Assembly: GCF_002387245.1 (NCBI RefSeq)
Contig: NZ_DGLD01000013.1
Span: forward strand, 1-64,000
Source of the DNA: Brevundimonas sp. UBA4553
GTDB taxonomy: Bacteria; Pseudomonadota; Alphaproteobacteria; Caulobacterales; Caulobacteraceae
Direction of reading: 5' to 3'
Length of the DNA: 64,000 bases
In this document: one piece after another, positions 59,141 through 64,000 of the stretch
Layout: each line of letters starts with the position of its first letter
Position numbering within the stretch: the stretch's first letter is position 1
The notes under the pieces: generated by a model
The model's input: the letters and a program-made list of their open reading frames with translations, nothing else
Database searches by the model: none
Told to the model about the DNA's origin: nothing
Program-made: the position numbers and the translations under genes

Positions 59141-59178
59141 GTCTTGAAATCGCCAACCGCAAGCGCCAATCACCCGAT

Positions 59179-60075
59179 ATGTCCGATCACACCCCCGCCG
59201 CCCCGACCCTGCTCAGCGCCTGGAAGGGCGCGCAAGCCCAGTTGAAAGCCGCCGGCGTCGACAGTCCGTCGATCGACGCCCGCCTGCTGCTGGAGGCGTC
59301 GACCGGCGTCGGCCGGGTCGACATCCTGAACGATCCCTATCGCGTCCTCGACGCCGACAGGTTCGCCGCCTTCGAGGCCATGATCGCGCGCCGCCTGAAG
59401 CGTGAGCCGGTGTCGCGCATTCTCGGCAAGAAGGGCTTCTGGAAGATCATGCTGAACGTCACCCCCGACGTCCTCAGCCCGCGCCCGGACACCGAGACCC
59501 TGCTGGACGTCGTCGTTCGCGCCTTTCCGCCGCACCGCGCCTTCGACATGATCGACCTTGGCACCGGGTCCGGCGCCATACTCCTGGCCGCGCTCGTCGA
59601 GCGGGCCGGAGCGCGGGGCGTCGGCACCGACATCTCGACCGAGGCCATCGCCGTGGCGCGCGAGAACGCGGCCAATCTGGACCTGGACGGACGCTGCACC
59701 TTCATCCGCACCGAATGGGCGGCGGGCTTCGCCGACGACAGCTTCGACCTGGTGGTGTCCAACCCGCCCTACATCCCGACGGCGGATATCGCGGGGCTGG
59801 ACCCGGAAGTGCGTGATCATGACCCGCATCTGGCGCTGGACGGCGGACCCGACGGGCTGCAGCCCTATCGCGATCTGGCGCCCGAGATCGCTCGCATCCT
59901 GCGCCCCGAAGGCGTCTTCGCCGTCGAGATCGGCTGGGACCAGGGGGGGGCGGTCAAGGCTCTGTTCGAGGCCGCCGGCTTCACCGGGGTCAAGGTGGTC
60001 AAGGACCTGGGCGACCGAGACCGCGTCGTCACCAACGGCCCGGACCCGCGCGTCGATCCCATCCCGGAAGCGTGA
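59179..60075 (+). CDS. prmC: Release factor glutamine methyltransferase PrmC
   Basis: A 298-residue methyltransferase that modifies the Gln of the GGQ motif in release factors. SAM motif I is DMIDLGTGSGAILLA and the substrate-binding motif is VVSNPPYIP. The N-terminal helical domain has SRILGKKGFWKIMLNVTPDVLSPRPDTE, which is typical. The start ATG 59179 is 79 bases from the yihY start in the opposite direction. The target PrfA is coded at 56797-57864. Confidence 0.96.
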   Translation: MSDHTPAAPTLLSAWKGAQAQLKAAGVDSPSIDARLLLEASTGVGRVDILNDPYRVLDADRFAAFEAMIARRLKREPVSRILGKKGFWKIMLNVTPDVLSPRPDTETLLDVVVRAFPPHRAFDMIDLGTGSGAILLAALVERAGARGVGTDISTEAIAVARENAANLDLDGRCTFIRTEWAAGFADDSFDLVVSNPPYIPTADIAGLDPEVRDHDPHLALDGGPDGLQPYRDLAPEIARILRPEGVFAVEIGWDQGGAVKALFEAAGFTGVKVVKDLGDRDRVVTNGPDPRVDPIPEA

Positions 60076-60357
60076 CCGGAGGCCGTGCAGGCCCTGCAAT
60101 AAAACCCTTGGAAACCGCTTCGCCGCGCGCTAAGTCGTTTCTTGTCTCCCACTCAAACGCATCCTTTTCGGGCAGGTTTGCTCGCTCAAGCGCGTCTGGG
60201 CCAGTGACGGTCGGGCTGGTCAGTCCGGCGGACCACAGGGCGGCGAACGGTTTTCCGAGCACATCGATACGGGGATTGGCCCCGACCGAACGGAACGACG
60301 AACTGGGTCCTGCCCGTCCTTAACCGACGGCGGCCCGCACCAGCACGGTAAGCTCCG
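60076..60357. other. Intergenic gap before the DUF4167 gene
   Basis: 282 bases without a convincing gene or a strong hairpin. It probably carries the promoter of the DUF4167 gene, but I found no good consensus. Confidence 0.5.
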
Positions 60358-61317
60358 ATGAGAGATTTCAAGGGCATGAAGCGTCAGCGCGGACGCAACC
60401 GGAAGCCCGGCAGCGGCGGCGGCAACAACGCCAACGCCACCAATCCGAACCGGTCGTGGGATTCGCAAGGCCCCGAGAACATCAAGGTCCGCGGCAACGC
60501 CCAGACCGTCTACGAGCGCTACATGCAGCTGGCGCGCGACGCCTCCGCCGCTGGCGACCGGGTGCTGGCCGAGAACTACACCCAGCACGCCGAGCACTAT
60601 TTCCGCGTCCTGCGCGCCCTGCAGCCGCAGCGTCCCGTCAGCGAGATCGCTCAGCGCGAACTGGCCGGTCAGGGCTTCGACATCGACTTCGAGGACGAGT
60701 CGGGCGCTCAGGCCGCCGCCATCATCGCCGCCGCCCAGGCCGAGCAGCAGAAGGCCGAGGACGACGCCCGTCGTCAGGCCGAGCGCGCCGAGCGCGACGC
60801 CAACCGCGACCGGGATCGTGACTACAACCGCGACCGGGACAACAACCGGGACCGTGATCGCGAACCTCGCGCCGAGCGCGAACCGCGCGACAACGACCGC
60901 GAGCCCCGCGTCGAGGGGGACCGTGAAGGCGGCCGCCGCGAGACCCGTCGCGAGCGCTGGGAGCGTCGTCGCGAGGAGCGCAACCGTCGCTTCGAGAACG
61001 GCGAGGCCACGCCCGAGGACGAGGCCCGCGCCGCAGCCGAGGCCGAATACGTCCCTGAAGCCGCCGCCGAGGAACCGGCCGCCGCGCCCGTGGTCCAGAG
61101 CGAAGACGCCGACGCTCGCCCCGCCCGCGCCCCGCGCCGGCCGCGCGCCGAACGCGCCCCCGTCGAGGCCCCGGCTGAAGGCGAGGTCAGCGACGGCATG
61201 GGCCTGCCCGGCTTCCTGACGCGGCCGTCGTCGTCGGATGAGGCGGTGGAAGAGGCCCCGGCGCCCAAGCGCCGCGCGCCGCGCCGCAAGGTCGAACCCG
61301 CCGCCGACGAAGGCTGA
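60358..61317 (+). CDS. DUF4167-domain protein
   Basis: A 319-residue protein. The N-terminal 95 residues (MKRQRGRNRKPGSGGG, NIKVRGNAQTVYERYMQLARDA, AENYTQHAEHYFRVL) are the DUF4167 domain of alphaproteobacteria. The remainder is low complexity: Arg/Asp/Asn repeats (DRDRDYNRDRDNNRDRDRE, about 145-165) and Ala/Glu/Pro-rich acidic stretches. It reads like an RNA-binding disordered protein; this is inference. Conserved next to prfA-prmC in the class. Confidence 0.88.
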   Translation: MRDFKGMKRQRGRNRKPGSGGGNNANATNPNRSWDSQGPENIKVRGNAQTVYERYMQLARDASAAGDRVLAENYTQHAEHYFRVLRALQPQRPVSEIAQRELAGQGFDIDFEDESGAQAAAIIAAAQAEQQKAEDDARRQAERAERDANRDRDRDYNRDRDNNRDRDREPRAEREPRDNDREPRVEGDREGGRRETRRERWERRREERNRRFENGEATPEDEARAAAEAEYVPEAAAEEPAAAPVVQSEDADARPARAPRRPRAERAPVEAPAEGEVSDGMGLPGFLTRPSSSDEAVEEAPAPKRRAPRRKVEPAADEG

Positions 61318-61399
61318 TCGACGGCGCGCAACCTTGGCGCGTATATTTACATAACTGCAATCTATGGGCGTCATTCTCGAGGCATCGGGAGGACGTGCG

Positions 61400-62752
61400 A
61401 TGGAACTCGTTCTGGTGGTGGTCGCCTTGGCCCTGTCGGGCTGCTGGGCGGGGATGCGGATGGCGATCCGGGCGCGACGCGAGGCGGCGGCCCTGCGGCG
61501 GATCAACGCCACGCTCGAAGCCTGTTCACAGGAGCGGTCGCGCGAACTTCATGCGGCCCTGACCGCCGCCGAAGGTCAGGCGGTCCAGGTCGAGGCGGCG
61601 CACCGGGCCAAGACGGAGTTCCTGGCCAGCATGAGCCACGAACTGCGCACGCCGCTGAACGCCGTCATCGGGTTTTCCGACCTGATGCGCATGAACGAGG
61701 CGCAGGAGCCTCTGACCCACCGCCAGCATCAGGCCGTCGAGCAGATCCGCGCCGCCGGGGCCCGACTGCTGACCCTGGTCGACGAGGTGCTCGCCCTGGC
61801 CGATCTCGAAGGCGGACGCCTGGCGCTGGCGGTCGAGCGGGCCGACCCCCTGCTGATCGCGCGGGAAGTGTGCGAGGACCTGAAGCCGGTGGCCGAGGCG
61901 GCGAGGATCGAGTTGTGCGTGCCCGCCCCGACCGCAGGTCTGGCGGCGCGCGCCGACCGTGAGCGTCTTCGGCAGGTCCTGACCGCTCTCGTCACCAATG
62001 CGATCCAGTACAACCAACCGGGCGGCGCGGTGCTGATCGAGGCGGCGCAGTCGGCCGAGGGCGTCAGCCTGCGTGTTCAGGACACCGGCCCTGGCCTCTC
62101 GCCGCATGCCCTTGAGGGCCTCTTCCAGCCCTTCAATCGTCTGGGGCGCGAGGCGCTGGACGTGCCGGGCGCGGGTCTGGGCCTGGCGGTGGCGCAGCGT
62201 CTGATCGAGGCCATGGGCGGTCGACTGACCGCCGAAAGCCGGGAAGGCGAGGGCGCCGTCTTCACGATCCGATTGCCCGGCGCCGACGAAACCCCGCGCG
62301 CCGTGACGGCCTCGCCTGTCCCGGCGGTCAGCCTTCCTTCCGCGACCCTGCTCTATGTCGAGGACAATCCGTCCAACATCGCCCTCATGCGCCATGTGAT
62401 CACCGCCCTGGGCGCCATGCAACTGCATGTGGCCGAGACCGGAGCGGACGGGCTGGCCCTGGCGCGGGACCTCAGGCCGGACGTCATCCTCCTCGACATC
62501 AACCTGCCCGGCATGGACGGGTTCGACGTCAGGGCGCGGCTGGCGGAAGATCCGCTGACCCGCGGTCTACCGGTCATGGCCCTGTCGGCCCGCGCCTCCC
62601 TGGCCGATATCCGCAAGGGGCGCGACGCGGGCTTTGTCGAATACCTGACCAAGCCCTTGCAGATTCCGGCTCTGGTCGAGGCCCTGTCACGGGTCCTGGC
62701 GCCGCCCCTGACGGCTTCGCCCGTGAACAGGACCGTCGCAGGCGCAGGTTGA
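61400..62752 (+). CDS. Hybrid sensor histidine kinase with C-terminal receiver
   Basis: A 450-residue protein. One N-terminal membrane helix (about 1-20) and a helical linker precede the HisKA domain with SMSHELRTPLN (His80), the ATPase domain (GPGLSP, GAGLGLAVAQRLIE) and a receiver with YVEDN and Asp366 in ILLDINLPGMDG. No periplasmic sensor is present. ATG 61400 has GGGAGGA 6 bases upstream, better than the ATG at 61364. No cognate regulator is adjacent. Substrate and signal unknown. Confidence 0.93.
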   Translation: MELVLVVVALALSGCWAGMRMAIRARREAAALRRINATLEACSQERSRELHAALTAAEGQAVQVEAAHRAKTEFLASMSHELRTPLNAVIGFSDLMRMNEAQEPLTHRQHQAVEQIRAAGARLLTLVDEVLALADLEGGRLALAVERADPLLIAREVCEDLKPVAEAARIELCVPAPTAGLAARADRERLRQVLTALVTNAIQYNQPGGAVLIEAAQSAEGVSLRVQDTGPGLSPHALEGLFQPFNRLGREALDVPGAGLGLAVAQRLIEAMGGRLTAESREGEGAVFTIRLPGADETPRAVTASPVPAVSLPSATLLYVEDNPSNIALMRHVITALGAMQLHVAETGADGLALARDLRPDVILLDINLPGMDGFDVRARLAEDPLTRGLPVMALSARASLADIRKGRDAGFVEYLTKPLQIPALVEALSRVLAPPLTASPVNRTVAGAG

Positions 62753-62849
62753 GCGAACGATGTGCGGTCTAGCTGGGGTTGACGCGGCGCCTCGAGCGAG
62801 CTTCCTAAGGCGTCAGGGGGGCTTTTCGACCCTGTGCAAGGGAGAGCCC

Positions 62850-63563
62850 ATGTCACGTTTGTCGGCCGACGTTTCGCGGGCCAGGGCCAGAGGGCGTCGC
62901 GCCCTGATCCCGGGTCTGGTGTCCGCGGCGCTGCTGGCCGGCTGCGCCACCACCCCGCCTCCGCCGCCCCCGCCTCCGCCGCCGACCGCGCCCGACGCGC
63001 CGAGCGGCGTGGTTCTCAGCGACTGGCGCGGCGTCATCACCGCGCCGGACCGTGATCGCTATCAACGTCGCGACGCCGCCTGGACCCTGGCCTTGCAGCA
63101 GGCCCGACGCCAGCCCGGTTCCGGCAACCTCGCCAGCCTCGGCGAACTGATCGACCCGGACGCCGCGCGTCCTTCGGTCACGCCGCCGACGGGCGACTAT
63201 CGCTGTCGCACGGTCAAGCTGGGGTCGCAGGGCGGCGATGAAGGCCTGGGCTATGTGGTCTACGGCTGGTTCGCCTGCCGGATCGAGCAGACCCCCGCCG
63301 GGTTGAAATTCTCCAAGCTGACAGGGTCCCAGCGCCCCAGCGGCCTGCTGTTCCCTGAGAATGATCGCCACATGGTCTTCCTGGGTTCCATGGCCCTGGC
63401 GTCCGAACCCGCCGCCCGGTCCTACGGTCAGCGACCCGAGCGCGACATGGTGGCCGTGGTCGAGCGGATCGGCGAGCGCCGCTGGCGCCTGGCCATCCCC
63501 TGGCCGGCCAACGAGTCCAACCTTGATCTGATCGAGCTGGTCCCCGCCCCTCGCCGAGCTTGA
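62850..63563 (+). CDS. DUF4893-type lipoprotein
   Basis: A 237-residue lipoprotein. The signal ends in the lipobox LLAGC (Cys about 32), followed by a proline run and then a beta-rich domain with VLSDWRGVITAPDRDRYQ, YRCRTVKLG and KLTGSQRPSGLLFPEND. This layout matches DUF4893. Function unknown. AGGGAGA lies 5-6 bases before ATG 62850. Confidence 0.87.
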   Translation: MSRLSADVSRARARGRRALIPGLVSAALLAGCATTPPPPPPPPPPTAPDAPSGVVLSDWRGVITAPDRDRYQRRDAAWTLALQQARRQPGSGNLASLGELIDPDAARPSVTPPTGDYRCRTVKLGSQGGDEGLGYVVYGWFACRIEQTPAGLKFSKLTGSQRPSGLLFPENDRHMVFLGSMALASEPAARSYGQRPERDMVAVVERIGERRWRLAIPWPANESNLDLIELVPAPRRA

Positions 63564-63618
63564 CCGCGACGCCCGGCGGCGTCCACCCTGACCACAGTTT
63601 CATTCAGGGGAGGCGCAC

Positions 63619-64000
63619 ATGCGCGGCGTAGGCTTTACACTCGGTTCCATCATCGCTGTCGCAGTGCTGATCGCCGTCGTCCTGGTCGGCTTCCCGACCT
63701 ACAACGTCTACTCCAAGCAGATGGCGGGCAAGGCGGCCTATGAGGAGGCGGTGCAGAACCGTCGCATCCGTGTGCTGGAAGCCCAGGCCGCCCTGGATTC
63801 CGCCAAGCTGACCGCCGCCGCCGAGATTGAGCGCGCCAAGGGCGCCAACGAGGCCAACCGCATCATGGCCGAGGCCCTGGGCGGCCCCGAGGCCTATCTG
63901 CGCTGGTCCTACATCAACATGTTGCAGGAAACCGCCGGCAAGGAAGGTCGCCAGACCATCTACATTCCCACCGAAGCCGGCATGCCGATCCTGGAGGCCG
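63619..64000 (+). CDS. Membrane-anchored protein, cut by the window end
   Basis: The first 127 residues of a longer protein. One membrane helix at about 8-28 (LGSIIAVAVLIAVVLVGFPTYN) precedes a charged, Ala-rich coiled coil (about 35-90: KAAYEEAVQNRRIRVLEAQAAL, AAAEIERAKGANEANRIMAE) and a segment with YLRWSYINMLQE and TIYIPTEAGMPILEA. The last two resemble the C-terminal part of stomatin/prohibitin-type proteins (RWxG and YVPxEAGLP). Function uncertain. AGGGGAGG precedes ATG 63619. Confidence 0.75.
   Translation, partial: MRGVGFTLGSIIAVAVLIAVVLVGFPTYNVYSKQMAGKAAYEEAVQNRRIRVLEAQAALDSAKLTAAAEIERAKGANEANRIMAEALGGPEAYLRWSYINMLQETAGKEGRQTIYIPTEAGMPILEA

Overview
The window reads as chromosomal DNA of an alphaproteobacterium of the family Caulobacteraceae, most like Brevundimonas. 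Base composition is high in G+C. The order rpsT-dnaA-dnaN-recF-gyrB, a block of GANTC (CcrM-type) sites ahead of dnaA, the chvI-chvG-hprK-EIIA-HPr cluster and a phyK-sigT-nepR/phyR locus all fit that family. I see no rRNA, tRNA, prophage, insertion sequence or CRISPR array. Coding density is very high, with many 1-4 base overlaps.

Layout. 1-3.7 kb: a palindromic intergenic repeat, mutM, a small membrane-protein pair with an XRE regulator, an enoyl-CoA hydratase and rpsT. 3.7-10.7 kb: the replication block dnaA, dnaN, recF, gyrB. 10.8-14.8 kb: a secreted protein, then on the minus strand the ChvI/ChvG two-component system with HprK, EIIA-Man and HPr. EI-Ntr (ptsP) at 49.6 kb completes a regulatory phosphotransfer chain; no sugar permease is visible. 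15-24.8 kb: an unknown 570-residue protein, a zinc-ribbon protein, a flavoprotein, an acetyltransferase, polA, obgE, an unknown protein and ald. 25-29.4 kb: the general stress response locus, with an entericidin-type lipoprotein, PhyK, SigT/EcfG, NepR, PhyR, a small membrane protein and a probable small RNA. 29.4-41.2 kb: an oxidoreductase, a hotdog protein, SapC, Zur, a hydrolase, a kynureninase-like enzyme, secA, a PpiC-type chaperone, argJ, mutT and a lone Flp pilin. 41.2-49.5 kb: comF, grx, nitrilase, DUF1178, an AraC regulator, lipocalin, ubiG and lysC. 49.6-64 kb: ptsP, a RodZ-like protein, ispG, GST, TauE/SafE, a receiver protein, prfA, yihY, prmC, a DUF4167 protein, a hybrid histidine kinase, a DUF4893 lipoprotein and the start of a membrane protein cut by the window edge.

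The most interesting part is the stress locus. Exact matches to the EcfG promoter consensus (GGAAC, 16-17 bases, CGTT) occur five times in about 4 kb: ahead of nepR-sigT-phyK, phyR, the entericidin gene, the small membrane protein, and a stretch of about 110 bases that encodes no protein but starts with a hairpin and ends in a strong intrinsic terminator. That last unit looks like a sigma-T-dependent small RNA, possibly related to GsrN of Caulobacter. A sixth match lies directly ahead of yihY. All functional statements rest on reading the sequence and on recalled family knowledge; no database search was possible.
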